Assembly (NCBI RefSeq): GCF_015693305.1
Contig: NZ_CP065141.1
Coordinates: 1 to 64,000, forward strand
Length of the DNA stretch: 64,000 bases
Direction of reading: 5' to 3'
DNA from: Sphingobium sp. Cam5-1
GTDB lineage: Bacteria > Pseudomonadota > Alphaproteobacteria > Sphingomonadales > Sphingomonadaceae
The first letter of the stretch is position 1; every line of letters starts with the position of its first letter. Below are positions 1-8,134 of this stretch, piece by piece. The translations under genes and the position numbers were made by a program. The notes beneath the pieces were generated by a model, which worked only from the letters and a program-made list of their open reading frames with translations, searched no databases and was not told the DNA's origin.

Positions 1-249
1 ATGGCGCGCCCGAAAAGACAGGAAGACCCTCTTCTCCCGGTTCCTTTGCCCCGGCGTCGGCCGAGCCGCGCCAACACGCGAAATCTCGCAGCATCGGTGA
101 AACCCGAGCTGGCGGCCGAGATCAAGAACCTCGCTGAGCGCGAACAAACGTCCGTTGCTGCCCTGGTCGAAGAGGCGACGATCAATCTCTTGAAGGCACG
201 CGGGATCGAATATCCCGACTATCTGCGCCACTACCGCAAATTGGCGTGA
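1..249 (+). CDS. Ribbon-helix-helix DNA-binding protein (possibly partial at the left edge)
   Basis: This is an 82-residue basic protein. An arginine/proline-rich tail (residues 1-30) is followed by a segment at about 31-70 that fits a ribbon-helix-helix fold: a short strand (SVKPEL), then helices around AAEIKNLAERE and SVAALVEEATINLL. Proteins of this type act as dimeric repressors or as ParB-like centromere binders next to a ParA gene. No ParA is visible because the window begins at the first codon, so the true start may lie upstream. A similar RHH gene at 54229 follows a parA, which makes a partition or copy-control role plausible but unproven. A 22-bp perfect palindrome lies just after its stop codon. 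Confidence 0.6.
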   Translation: MARPKRQEDPLLPVPLPRRRPSRANTRNLAASVKPELAAEIKNLAEREQTSVAALVEEATINLLKARGIEYPDYLRHYRKLA

Positions 250-259
250 CGAGCGCGTT

Positions 260-281
260 ATAAGCGTGCGCGCACGCTTAT
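260..281. promoter_or_regulatory. 22-bp perfect palindrome, candidate operator
   Basis: The 11-bp arm ATAAGCGTGCG is followed directly by its exact reverse complement, with no loop. A loop-free dyad suits binding by a dimeric protein better than an RNA hairpin does. It lies 10 bp after the RHH gene, so the RHH protein is a possible ligand (inference). Confidence 0.45.
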
Positions 282-387
282 TCTTGCCAACCCCTTAAAC
301 TTGAGCCAGTTATGACGCGCTGATTCCGCCTTGGAGTCGGCGATTCATCTGTTGCGTGCGGGGTGGCTCCCCGAGGCGACAGGACAA

Positions 388-416
388 CAAAAAACCCTCG
401 CTTGGCTGAGCGAGGG
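388..416 (-). terminator. Hairpin with A/T tract, terminator for minus-strand reading
   Basis: An 8-bp stem (CCCTCGCT/AGCGAGGG) with a 6-nt loop is flanked on its left by seven A residues, which become a U tract for transcripts read on the minus strand. No minus-strand gene ends here, so it may work weakly in both directions and insulate the gene at 552. Confidence 0.5.
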
Positions 417-551
417 CTGTTTGTGCCACCGAAGTGAGCGCTTCTAACTTGGCTCTCTTTATCGGTGGTGCTGCGGCGAAAGTCAATCTCGAAAGCGTGC
501 TTTCGGGAGCGATGGTGCTTGGCCTCGCGGGACCGACGAAGGGAGGTCCGC

Positions 552-1334
552 ATGACCACTTCCATAGGCGCCGTGCTGCGTAGCACCGGCCTCGCCACGA
601 TCGACCGCGCCTTGCTTGCGCGTGCCGAAAAACCGCGCGTCAAAGTCTGGGCCGGCAGCATCGCCGTAGGCCACGAAAAGCGGGCCAAGGCTTACACACC
701 GATCCGCAATGCTCGCCAGATGCGCGAGATGATCGAAGCCGCAAAGCTCTACGAGCGGCAAACGCTCGCGCAGCGGCGGACAACCACACCGCGCATTCGC
801 AACGGAGCTATCGGACAGGCCGGCATCCAGATCATCGAGTTCCTGGCCCGCGTCATCGACTATAGCACTGGCGCGCTGTTCCCCAGTCTTCACACGATCA
901 TGGATGGAACCGGCCTCAGCAAGAATTGCGTCGTTCAGGCGCTTTCGCGTCTCAAAGACGCGCGAATTATCGACTGGTTCAGGCGCTACGAGCCGGTTCC
1001 CGACCACGAAGCGCAAGGCGCTGGCCCGCGCATCAAGCAGGCCACGAACGCCTATCGCTTCCTCTTCCCCGCCTTCCTCTCGAAAATCTTCGCTGCTCGC
1101 CGCCGTCGCGGCGTCGCGGCCGATCCAGCCCCCGCTTGCGAACAATATCGCCAGATCGAGGCGGCGCGCGACATGGAGCGCATGAGGGATCAGCTGCCCC
1201 TATGGGAGCTAACCCGCGAAGAGCGGGACAAGCGCGAGCTGGCGGACATTCTCGCCAGCCTGGGCCAAGCGATTGAGGCGAAAGAACGTGAGTCATCCGC
1301 AAGTGAAGATAACCGGCGGAGATATTTATATTGA
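552..1334 (+). CDS. Winged-helix/helix-turn-helix protein, possible replication or regulatory protein
   Basis: This 260-residue protein has a central helix-turn-helix region (about residues 95-150, with SLHTIMDGTGLSKNCVVQAL followed by a basic RIIDWFRRYEP wing). It resembles the HTH_36-type winged helix used by plasmid replication and regulatory proteins to read DNA. I chose the ATG at 552 because a GGGAGG ribosome-binding site lies 8 bp upstream; an earlier in-frame start at 465 has none. The C-terminal 80 residues are charged and probably helical. It precedes a primase-like Toprim gene, so a role in plasmid DNA metabolism is likely. The exact function is not known to me. Confidence 0.65.
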   Translation: MTTSIGAVLRSTGLATIDRALLARAEKPRVKVWAGSIAVGHEKRAKAYTPIRNARQMREMIEAAKLYERQTLAQRRTTTPRIRNGAIGQAGIQIIEFLARVIDYSTGALFPSLHTIMDGTGLSKNCVVQALSRLKDARIIDWFRRYEPVPDHEAQGAGPRIKQATNAYRFLFPAFLSKIFAARRRRGVAADPAPACEQYRQIEAARDMERMRDQLPLWELTREERDKRELADILASLGQAIEAKERESSASEDNRRRYLY

Positions 1335-1425
1335 ATGGCCCTAGTCGGGCCATGCGCGATATTGGCATGTATCCCGACCGTTTGCCCGCCATCGTGAAAT
1401 GTGTATAAATCCCAATGTCGGGATA
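1335..1425 (+). promoter_or_regulatory. Hairpin and candidate promoter/operator upstream of the Toprim gene
   Basis: A 7-bp stem hairpin (ATGGCCC/GGGCCAT, 1335-1353) directly follows the previous stop. Next is a TTGCCC (1382-1387), 16 bp, TATAAA (1404-1409) arrangement that fits a sigma-70 promoter. It is framed by the inverted arms TATCCCGAC (1370-1378) and GTCGGGATA (1417-1425), which suggests repressor control. The promoter call is by eye. Confidence 0.45.
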
Positions 1426-1445
1426 CCGTTGACGAAAGAAGTTCG

Positions 1446-2327
1446 ATGCAGATGGACGTCGAAGCACGCGCACGTCAGATCGTAGCGGATATGGGCGGCC
1501 ACTGGCGCGGCTCATATGGCATGGTTTGCTGTCCAGCCCACAACGACCGCAATCCGTCGCTCCAAGTCACCCCCGGCAAGAAGGCCGTCCTATTCAAATG
1601 TTGGGCCGGTTGCAGTCAGGAAGCCGTCTGGTCCGCGCTCAACAGCCGCAAAATCAATCGCCACACGAGCGGTGAAACGGTCGATCGCGCGCCCGAACCC
1701 TCGCGCCGGAAGCTCGCCCTCCAACTATGGGATTCCGCCGCGCCGATCGCAGGCACCGCGGCTGAACGCTATCTGCGTTCGCGCGCAATCGACCCGACCG
1801 GCCTCAAGCTCCGCTTCGCTCCGCGCTGCATCGTTGGTCCGCCCGACGCCCGCGAAGAGCATCCTGCCCTTCTCGTGCCGTTCGAGGCCGACGAAGGCAT
1901 AATCGCCGTGCAGCGGATCTTGCTCGATCCAGCAACCGGCGAGAAACGCTACCATGCGGCGCTGCGCGAGGCGAAATTGACGCTCGGCCTGGTCCGACAC
2001 GCCGCCATGCGGATCGGCGGCCAGCCAACCGGCGATGTTCTGCGCCTCGCGGAAGGCTTCGAGGAAGCCGTTTCCGTCACCCAGCTTAGTGACGGGAAAT
2101 TCAAGGTGTGGGGCGCTGGCGGCATTCGCCGCTATGGCCTGATCGCGATCCCCGAACGCATCCGCAAAATCGTCATCTACTCGCAACACGGCCAGGAAGC
2201 CGCACAGGCCATAGAGGACGCGCGCGACCACCTCACTGCCAACGACCGCGAACTGAAAATCATCCTCCCGCCAGCCCCGGCGCCGATGGACTGGAACGAC
2301 ATTCTTCAGGAGAGAGCCAGGTGCTGA
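1446..2327 (+). CDS. Toprim domain primase/helicase-like protein (DUF7146 type)
   Basis: This 293-residue protein begins with a CHC2-like zinc-binding region: CCPAHND, then FKCWAGC about 25 residues later, so the Cys/His ligands are present. A middle DUF7146-like region follows, then a Toprim domain with LAEGFEEAVSV (catalytic Glu) and a later acidic patch ending in MDWNDIL. Such proteins are phage and plasmid primases that make RNA primers on single-stranded DNA. No helicase domain is attached. The start at 1446 follows a GAAAGAAG stretch; ATG 1452 is an alternative. It overlaps the next gene by 7 nt, so the two are translationally coupled. Confidence 0.75.
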   Translation: MQMDVEARARQIVADMGGHWRGSYGMVCCPAHNDRNPSLQVTPGKKAVLFKCWAGCSQEAVWSALNSRKINRHTSGETVDRAPEPSRRKLALQLWDSAAPIAGTAAERYLRSRAIDPTGLKLRFAPRCIVGPPDAREEHPALLVPFEADEGIIAVQRILLDPATGEKRYHAALREAKLTLGLVRHAAMRIGGQPTGDVLRLAEGFEEAVSVTQLSDGKFKVWGAGGIRRYGLIAIPERIRKIVIYSQHGQEAAQAIEDARDHLTANDRELKIILPPAPAPMDWNDILQERARC

Positions 2328-2911
2328 TCCGAGGTTTCAAAAAATGGCCGCGAAATCAGCAAATCGCGTTGCCCATTCTCTCTGTTTTCGCGTTCGGCGC
2401 GCTGTTCAATCAGATGCAGGCGAGGAATAGCGAGCCGGTTTCAATCCATGTCGAGAACCCGCGCATTATCGACGGCGATACGCTCGAAACGCTCGATAAA
2501 AAGCGGGTGCGGTTGTCGGGAATTGATGCGCCGGATGAGGACGGCAAGGGCAATGTGCCCAAGATCGCAGCGCAGCTCTATTTGGAAGAGCTGGTGAAGC
2601 AAAATGGCGGCATGGATTGCACGAGCGATTTTCAGGACGAAAAGTTGACGATCGAGCCGATATGCAACACGCGGCGGACGAGCTGGGGCGGGTCTAACCT
2701 GTCGTGCCGGTTTCGGTCGAATGGGGCATCTGTTTCGGCAACGATGGTACGCCATGGATATGCCGTTGATTACAGGCAACATTCAGGGCTGGCCTATGCC
2801 CGTTTCATGAAAGACGCTGCCGATGAGCGACGAGGCCTTTGGGGTGTCGATTACGAGGCGATGAGGAATCTGGCGATCGAGAGGGGCCAGCTGCCGAACA
2901 AGTGCAAATGA
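2321..2911 (+). CDS. Membrane-anchored thermonuclease-family (SNase-like) protein
   Basis: This 196-residue protein starts at GTG 2321, which overlaps the Toprim stop and has an AGGAGAGAG site upstream. Residues 10-28 are a hydrophobic anchor or uncleaved signal (IALPILSVFAFGALF). The SNase signature follows: IIDGDTLE, VRLSGIDAPDEDG, and ERRGLWG near the C-terminus. These carry the Asp and Arg residues that bind calcium and phosphate in staphylococcal nuclease. The expected activity is Ca-dependent cleavage of DNA or RNA outside the inner membrane. Such nucleases are common on conjugative plasmids, where a role in DNA entry or envelope processing has been proposed. The tight coupling to a primase-like gene is unusual. 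Confidence 0.75.
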   Translation: MLIRGFKKWPRNQQIALPILSVFAFGALFNQMQARNSEPVSIHVENPRIIDGDTLETLDKKRVRLSGIDAPDEDGKGNVPKIAAQLYLEELVKQNGGMDCTSDFQDEKLTIEPICNTRRTSWGGSNLSCRFRSNGASVSATMVRHGYAVDYRQHSGLAYARFMKDAADERRGLWGVDYEAMRNLAIERGQLPNKCK

Positions 2912-3027
2912 TCGGAGCCGGGAACCTGCCCTATTCCACCACACGGCTGCGCCGCGCGGCTCCACGGAGCCAGCAAAGCCGTCTCCGCCCATTCGGGTGA
3001 CGGTCAGGGCTATAAGGGAAGATCAGC

Positions 3028-3348
3028 ATGAATGATGCGACGCGAACGACGATGCAGGCCGCGCCCAGGCACAGTGCATCGCCGCGCATCGAGGCAATCG
3101 CGGCATGGCTGATCGCCGCGCTCATTCTCGCAGGCGGCGGGATCGTCGCACGCCTGATTGTCGATTATCCGCAGTTCCTGCCGAACAGCTATATCGGCTT
3201 CCTGATCTACCGGGCCGGTCCCGCCGCCACCTTGCTATGGGCCTGCGCCGGCGCGACCATCACCGTCAGTGCAGCGCCGAGGCGTCCCGTTCTCCTGATC
3301 GCTCTGGTTAGCTCGATCGCCGCGTGCTTCGCGCTCTCCGGGCTTTGA
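3028..3348 (+). CDS. Small membrane protein with about three hydrophobic segments
   Basis: This 106-residue hypothetical protein has a basic, soluble N-terminus (1-22) and then hydrophobic stretches at about 23-42 (AIAAWLIAALILAGGGIVA), 62-78 and 88-104. It is likely an inner-membrane protein. A GGGAAG ribosome-binding site lies 8 bp upstream of the ATG. I recognise no family. Plasmid transfer or entry-exclusion proteins of this size exist, but nothing here identifies one. Confidence 0.55.
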   Translation: MNDATRTTMQAAPRHSASPRIEAIAAWLIAALILAGGGIVARLIVDYPQFLPNSYIGFLIYRAGPAATLLWACAGATITVSAAPRRPVLLIALVSSIAACFALSGL

Positions 3349-3435
3349 TCTCTAACCCCATGCCTTGCGTTGATAATTCAGGCATTAACCCTGGAACACC
3401 ACCATCCATTATCCAATCAGGCTCACAGCGTTTTC

Positions 3436-3624
3436 ATGAGCAGGTCCCCTCACGATTATCATAGACGCTTGCGGGCGGTTGATGAGCGCGCCGCAGCTCT
3501 CCGCGCTGAATCAGAACGCTGGCAAGCCTTCTGGAATGAAGCTGGCGGAGATCAGATCGATCCTCCCATTGTCGCAAAGCCCCCACGCCGCCGCTGGTTC
3601 TCCTTCTTAAAGCGACCGCAATAG
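3436..3624 (+). CDS. Small hypothetical protein
   Basis: This is a 62-residue charged protein: an Arg/Glu-rich helical segment (about 8-35) followed by a proline-rich basic tail. I recognise no family. The ATG at 3436 is chosen; a TTG at 3370 would extend it by 22 residues, and neither has a strong ribosome-binding site. It ends just before the first repeated leader. Confidence that it is expressed is modest. Confidence 0.35.
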   Translation: MSRSPHDYHRRLRAVDERAAALRAESERWQAFWNEAGGDQIDPPIVAKPPRRRWFSFLKRPQ

Positions 3625-3627
3625 TTT

Positions 3628-3898
3628 GAGCGGCCCAGGGCCGCGCTCCGTCAGTGGTGGCAGCTGCCACCGGGGGAACACCAAGGGCACCCGCCCTTTC
3701 GTTCCCGAAGCATAATCGACAGGACCGGGTTGCCCGACAAGTTCGGCCAGTTCCGGCGCGCTCGCGCGCGCCGGGGCCTCCCTAGTCGCGCCGCCCGCAC
3801 CACTCCCATCGATTTTGCTCCCCCCTCCCCATCCCGCGCTTCGCCAGCGGGTCAGAGCCGCAGGCCGCAGGCAGCGGCTTCGCCTAAAGGAGTGAAAA
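3628..3898 (+). repeat. Repeated leader type I, copy 1 (about 271 bp)
   Basis: This non-coding GC-rich segment is nearly identical to 5882-6157 and 22206-22481. It contains the GGTGGCAGCTGCCACC palindrome (3656-3671), an inverted GGCGCGCTCGCGCGCGCC-like region, a C-tract, a CTTCG hairpin region and a terminal AAAGGAGTGA ribosome-binding site directly before the ATG at 3899. It lacks the first roughly 50 bp present in copies 2 and 3. It probably supplies promoter and leader to the downstream gene. Confidence 0.85.
3656..3671. repeat. GGTGGCAGCTGCCACC palindrome, site 1
   Basis: Exact 16-bp loop-free dyad, the first of nine in the window. It lies inside leader copy 1, about 240 bp before the ParB-like start codon. 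Confidence 0.9.
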
Positions 3899-5674
3899 AT
3901 GACCATCCAGACCATCCAACTGAACAAGCTGGCGCTTTCCGACCTCAACGTGCGGAAGGTGAAGCCCAAGGAAATCGAAGCCCTCGCCGCCGACATTCAG
4001 GCGCGGGGCGTGCTGCAAAACCTGATCGGCTATGATGAAGACGGCAAAATCAGGATTTGCGCCGGAGGGCGGCGCTACCGGGCCTTGAAGCTGTTGCAGA
4101 AGGCAAAGGCCATCCCCGGCACTTTCGAGGTTCCCGTTGAAATCCGCAGCAAGGACGAGGCGCTGGAAATCTCGCTTGCCGAGAACGCGCAGCGCGAGGA
4201 CATGCACCCCGCCGATGCCATCGCAGCCTATCGGGCGATCATCGACAGCGGCAAGGACGTTGACGATGTTGCAGCATCGTTCGGCGTCTCCCCGGCCTAT
4301 GTCCGCCGCGTGTTGAAGCTGGCGGCGCTGCACCCGACCATTCTCAAAGCCTTCCAGAAAGACGAAATCGGCATGGGCGCGGCGCAGGCTTTCGCGCTGA
4401 CCGACGATCAGGACCGCCAGCTTGAGGTTTTCAAGCGCACCGGCGACAACGCCCACCAAATCCGCGCCATGCTCACCCAGGAGAAGGTTGCCGATACCGA
4501 CAAGCATTTTCGCATTGTAGGCGAGGAAGCCTATTGCGCCGCAGGCGGCACCTTCACCACCGATCTTTTCGGAGAACGTCGCTATTGCGATGATGCGGGC
4601 CTTGTCATGGACCTTGTGCAAGATCGGCTCGACGCCATCGCCAAGGCGGCGCGCGAAGATGGCTGGCGCGATGCAGAAGGGCAGCTCTACCGGCCTGATT
4701 CCTACTGGATGCGCGGCCATCTGGAACCCGCTGGCGAGCGCGATCCGACCGAGGAAGAAACCGCGCAGCTGGTCGAGATCGAGGCGGCAATCGCCAAGCG
4801 GGAAAGCGAGGTGGACGAGGACGATCACGACTATGACGACGAGTTGCGCGCCCTGACCCGCAAACAGGACGCTATCGTATCGGCTTGCCGCGTTTTCACC
4901 GCCGAGCAGAAGGCCGAGCACTCGCTTATCGTCTTCATCGGCCATGACGGTATCGAACAGGTCGCGTTCACCCGCACCGCCAAGGGCACCGCCGCCGATG
5001 GCCCCAAGCCTCCTCGCCCCGACTACTCGCAGAAAGTCATGGATCAGCTGGGCGGCATCCGCACGATGGCGGTTCGGGAAGCCCTTGCCAGCGACCCGGA
5101 GCTGGCGCTGGACGTGCTCTTAACGGGCCTCTTGGGGCAGGTTCGCGGCAACGCTTATTCGTGGCAACAAGCCGCCGAAATCACCGCCGAGAAGAACCGC
5201 TTCCATGTTGACGATGCGGTCATGGGCCATTCCACGATTGCCGACATTGACGAGATCGCAAGGGCCGATCTTGACCGCTTGGCCGAAACACCCACGCTGG
5301 ACGACATGCGCCAGATGGACAGCGAAGCGAAATTGCGGCTGCTGGCCTACTGCGTTGCCTCGCAGATCACGAGCCTTTCGTTCCACAGCGACCGCGACCG
5401 CCAGCTGGCGCAGATCGTCGGAGCCGCGCAGATCAACATGGCCGACAAGTGGGAACCTAATCAGGTATTCTATGACCAGCTTAGCAAGGCCACGCTCTTG
5501 AAGCTGCTGGCCGAAGGTTGCGGCAACGACGCTGTAGAGAATTGCCAGACCATGAAGCGCTCTGACCTTGCCGTGACGGTCAACGAGCGCCTTGCGGGGC
5601 GGCGCATCCTGCCCCCCGCCCTTCGACCCTCTGCCTTGCCCGATGCCGCCGATAGCGAAAGCCAAGCGGCATGA
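3899..5674 (+). CDS. Large ParB/RepB/Spo0J-family protein
   Basis: This 591-residue protein has an N-terminal ParB/Srx-type nucleotide-binding domain (about 1-105), with the signature ICAGGRRYRALKLL and the NAQREDMHPAD motif. A helix-turn-helix (VDDVAASFGVSPAYVRRVLKLAAL, about 115-140) follows, and then a long C-terminal region (200-591) with an acidic linker of unknown fold. Partition ParBs are usually 280-340 residues, so this belongs to the longer plasmid-accessory group that is often encoded near ssb and antirestriction genes. No parA is adjacent, which argues against a simple partition role. It may instead be a CTP-switch DNA-binding regulator or establishment protein (inference). It is driven by leader copy 1 with an AAAGGAGTGA ribosome-binding site. 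Confidence 0.8.
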   Translation: MTIQTIQLNKLALSDLNVRKVKPKEIEALAADIQARGVLQNLIGYDEDGKIRICAGGRRYRALKLLQKAKAIPGTFEVPVEIRSKDEALEISLAENAQREDMHPADAIAAYRAIIDSGKDVDDVAASFGVSPAYVRRVLKLAALHPTILKAFQKDEIGMGAAQAFALTDDQDRQLEVFKRTGDNAHQIRAMLTQEKVADTDKHFRIVGEEAYCAAGGTFTTDLFGERRYCDDAGLVMDLVQDRLDAIAKAAREDGWRDAEGQLYRPDSYWMRGHLEPAGERDPTEEETAQLVEIEAAIAKRESEVDEDDHDYDDELRALTRKQDAIVSACRVFTAEQKAEHSLIVFIGHDGIEQVAFTRTAKGTAADGPKPPRPDYSQKVMDQLGGIRTMAVREALASDPELALDVLLTGLLGQVRGNAYSWQQAAEITAEKNRFHVDDAVMGHSTIADIDEIARADLDRLAETPTLDDMRQMDSEAKLRLLAYCVASQITSLSFHSDRDRQLAQIVGAAQINMADKWEPNQVFYDQLSKATLLKLLAEGCGNDAVENCQTMKRSDLAVTVNERLAGRRILPPALRPSALPDAADSESQAA

Positions 5675-5718
5675 CGGCACGGGGAGCGCGCTTCACTCCC
5701 GCGCTCCCCGCAAACTTG

Positions 5719-5744
5719 GGGGCGGTGGCAGCTGCCACCGCCCC
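5719..5744. repeat. Palindrome site 2, 26-bp perfect dyad
   Basis: The GGTGGCAGCTGCCACC core is extended by five complementary bases on each side. It follows the ParB-like stop codon by 45 bp and has no U tract on either strand. The segment 5675-5830 around it holds no convincing gene; a minus-strand 25-codon reading (about 5758-5835) ending in NRRIR has no start codon. Confidence 0.85.
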
Positions 5745-5830
5745 GCCTTTGCGATTAGCGAATGCGCCTGTTGAGGAAGAAAATCCCGATGGGTGCGACG
5801 AACAGCACAAAATCATGCAAGCCGCCGCCA

Positions 5831-6157
5831 AAATGAGCGGCCAGGGCCGCGCGCTTAGTAGTCTGTCAGCTGCCACATAGGATCGAGCGGCCCAGGGCCG
5901 CGCTCCGTCAGTGGTGGCAGCTGCCACCGGGGGAACACCAAGGGCACCCGCCCTTTCGTTCCCGAAGCATAATCGACAGGACCGGGTTGCCCGACAAGTT
6001 CGGCCAGTTCCGGCGCGCTCGCGCGCGCCGGGGCCTCCCTAGTCGCGCCGCCCGCACCACTCCCATCGATTTTGCTCCCCCCTCCCCATCCCGCGCTTCG
6101 CCAGCGGGTCAGAGCCGCAGGCCGCAGGCAGCGGCTTCGCCTAAAGGAGTGAGGAAA
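5831..6157 (+). repeat. Repeated leader type I, copy 2 (about 327 bp)
   Basis: This copy has an additional 5' block (AAATGAGCGGCCAGGGCC to the half-palindrome CAGCTGCCAC at 5868-5877), followed by the same 275 bp as copy 1. It includes palindrome site 3 (5913-5928) and ends in AAAGGAGTGAGGAAA directly before ardC. Copies 2 and 3 agree over their full length apart from a few bases. Confidence 0.88.
5913..5928. repeat. GGTGGCAGCTGCCACC palindrome, site 3
   Basis: Exact 16-bp dyad inside leader copy 2, about 230 bp upstream of the ardC start. Confidence 0.9.
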
Positions 6158-6757
6158 ATGGCTAAGGAAACGAACCGGATCGACATTTATCAGGCCGTCA
6201 CCGACGACATTCTTGCGATGCTCGAAGCGGGCACCAAGCCTTGGGTGAAGCCGTGGAGCGGTGGGCCGACCATTCCGCTCCGGCACAATGGGGTCGCCTA
6301 TCGTGGGATCAACGTCCTCAGCCTTTGGGCCAGCGCCATGCGTCAGGGCTTCGCCTCCCCCTATTGGCTGACCTTCAAACAGGCATTGGAGCTTGGCGGC
6401 AATGTCCGGAAGGGCAGCAAGGGGACCACCGTTGTCTATGCTAACAAGCTTGTCGTGAAGGACTCCGAGACGGACGACGAGCGCGCCATTCCGTTTCTGA
6501 AACGATACACGGTTTTCAATGCCGATCAGGTCGAGGGACTGGACGGCAAATATCCCGCGCCCGCCCCGATCATTACCAATCCCGAAACCCGCGACGTTGA
6601 GCTTGAAGTGATGTTCTCTCGCATCGACGCAACCGTTCGCATCGGCGGATCGCAAGCCTATTACCACACCCGCGACGACTATATCCAAATGCCTGCTTTT
6701 GAAGCGTTCCATTCCGCCGACGACTACTATGCCACGCTTGCGCACGAGGCCGTGCAT
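6158..6757 (+). pseudogene. ardC: ArdC-type antirestriction protein, 5' part, interrupted by a RIT element
   Basis: Codons 1-200 match the ArdC family: an N-terminal ssDNA-binding domain (DIYQAVTDDILAMLEAG, PW, FKQALELGG, VRKGSKGTTVVYANK) and a C-terminal zincin peptidase domain with YYATLAHEAVH, the HExxH zinc motif. ArdC protects incoming plasmid DNA from restriction. The reading then runs into mobile-element DNA (AAFRIMPHDR...) and stops at 6838, so the third zinc ligand and the C-terminus are missing. They occur at 20187-20462, after a 13.4-kb insertion. The start has a perfect AAAGGAGTGA site from leader copy 2. The truncated product is unlikely to be active as a peptidase, but the ssDNA-binding half is complete. 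Confidence 0.85.
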
Positions 6758-6839
6758 TATGCCGCGTTTAGGATTATGCCGCATGACCGTGCCGAACGCC
6801 GGATTTCCGCGGATCAGCGATGCAGCGGGTCGGCATAAT
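6755..6839 (+). repeat. Left terminal inverted repeat of the RIT element
   Basis: It aligns without gaps to the reverse complement of 20074-20158, with about 70 of 85 positions identical by hand. ATTATGCC occurs at 6756 and 6773 and GGCATAAT at 6832; these are likely recombinase binding sites. Confidence 0.85.
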
Positions 6840-6905
6840 TCGCGATAGTTTGGCACATTGATATTTTCCATTGGCCATAATTGAACCCGCGTTTCTGCGG
6901 AAAAT

Positions 6906-8057
6906 TCAACGGAGGCCATTGGATGTCGACAGAAGCGAAGTCAGCGTTTCTTGTGGAGATCGGGTTACCAATTCGGATAGGCTTGGCGGTTGAGAGGGGC
7001 ATGCCAATGCCCGTTGAATTGCAGTTGCAACATTTTGTGAACTGATCGGGAATGTTAAAACCGCACCTGCCCCAGACGCCGATATGGCGGTTGCTATAAG
7101 GGATTTTTCAAGATCAGCAGGGCAGATGATTTGGGGAACGCCCTGAACCAGGGCCTGTAATGCCGTACCCAATCCCCCATGATGAACGATCAATCGGCAT
7201 CCAGGCACTTCAGCACGGAAATCGATCGGCGTTGGGCTCACCTGTAAATTGCCCGTCTCAGGATAACGCGCACCGCCAAAATAGGCATATTGTTGCATCG
7301 GGACCGCATGGGCCACCTTTATCAGCGGCTGTATGGCTGGATGCTTCATGGGCAAATAGATCAAAACCATATCCCTGGAAGGGACAGCATCTTTGGAAGG
7401 CGGCTCTATTTCCGGTGACCAGTGAAGAGCTTCATCTCTGCAAAAATTGTAAGGATCGAGCATTTTGAGCGTGCAGATATAGTTTGCCACGCCTCGCAGC
7501 AAGGCGGGGAAATGCACGATATTGCGCTTCGCCACGCGTTCAACGGCGTCCAGGATGTGCGCACTGGCCAGTTTGATTTGACTTGCATCGCCAGTGGCTA
7601 GAAGGGGCGGCAGTTCCGCCCTATCAGGTGGCACGGTCCAACCGTTGCCGATCACGATGACCGGCAACCTGCCACTCGCCGCAATGTTCAGACTGGGCGC
7701 TGCATCCGACAGAATGACCGAAGGCTGCACCTTGCCGATCAAGCGTTCCCAGGCTCTCACCACCGGTCCCAGCAATTGGGGATCGGCAAAGCCGATCTGG
7801 GCCAAGATTTCGGCAAGGGATGAAATTTTGCCGATGCTGGGGCTACGATGCAGGAAAATCGGAGCCTGGACGATGGAAAGCCGCCCATCGTCCAATTCCG
7901 CGCGGAAGTCGGCGAATTGCATGGTTGCCAAACGGACGTTCCGCATCGCCGCAACGACCGTCCAGCCCGCCTGAAGATATGTTGCGATAACAGGCCGCAG
8001 GCGTTGGATGTGGCCGTTGCCAGCCCCCAACTCCCATCCAATCAGAACGGACGGCAT
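6906..8057 (-). CDS. Glycosyltransferase, GT1-like (GT-B fold)
   Basis: This 383-residue protein starts with GWELGAGNGHIQRL, the glycine-rich N-terminal motif of macrolide/UDP-glucuronosyl-type GT-B enzymes. The donor-site motif VHHGGLGTALQALVQGVPQI (about 305-325) is the PSPG-like histidine/glycine box of family GT1. The expected reaction is transfer of a nucleotide-activated sugar to an unknown acceptor in the cytoplasm. It is the last gene of the minus-strand secretion operon, 77 nt after the RTX gene. It may glycosylate the RTX protein or a co-secreted product, but that is inference from position. It lies just inside the left repeat of the RIT element. Confidence 0.75.
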   Translation of the reverse strand: MPSVLIGWELGAGNGHIQRLRPVIATYLQAGWTVVAAMRNVRLATMQFADFRAELDDGRLSIVQAPIFLHRSPSIGKISSLAEILAQIGFADPQLLGPVVRAWERLIGKVQPSVILSDAAPSLNIAASGRLPVIVIGNGWTVPPDRAELPPLLATGDASQIKLASAHILDAVERVAKRNIVHFPALLRGVANYICTLKMLDPYNFCRDEALHWSPEIEPPSKDAVPSRDMVLIYLPMKHPAIQPLIKVAHAVPMQQYAYFGGARYPETGNLQVSPTPIDFRAEVPGCRLIVHHGGLGTALQALVQGVPQIICPADLEKSLIATAISASGAGAVLTFPISSQNVATAIQRALACPSQPPSLSELVTRSPQETLTSLLSTSNGLR

Positions 8058-8134
8058 TCATAATCCGATAGGGGGTTTCCAGAGGCGGGATTGCCGCCTC
8101 TGGATTGACATTGATCCGGGAAATTCCCCAAGGC

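Noticed and set aside
3899..5674. ParB-like protein as the partner of the parA at 53594
   Set aside because: That parA is directly followed by its own RHH partner, and the 591-residue protein has no adjacent parA or recognisable parS cluster.
5758..5835. Short minus-strand membrane-like peptide ending in FFLNRRIR
   Set aside because: No start codon or ribosome-binding site in frame; a TGA lies just upstream. Possibly a remnant gene, but not supportable.
5671..5880. 69-codon plus-strand frame after the ParB-like gene
   Set aside because: It reads through the palindrome and part of the leader, with low-complexity Ala content and no ribosome-binding site.
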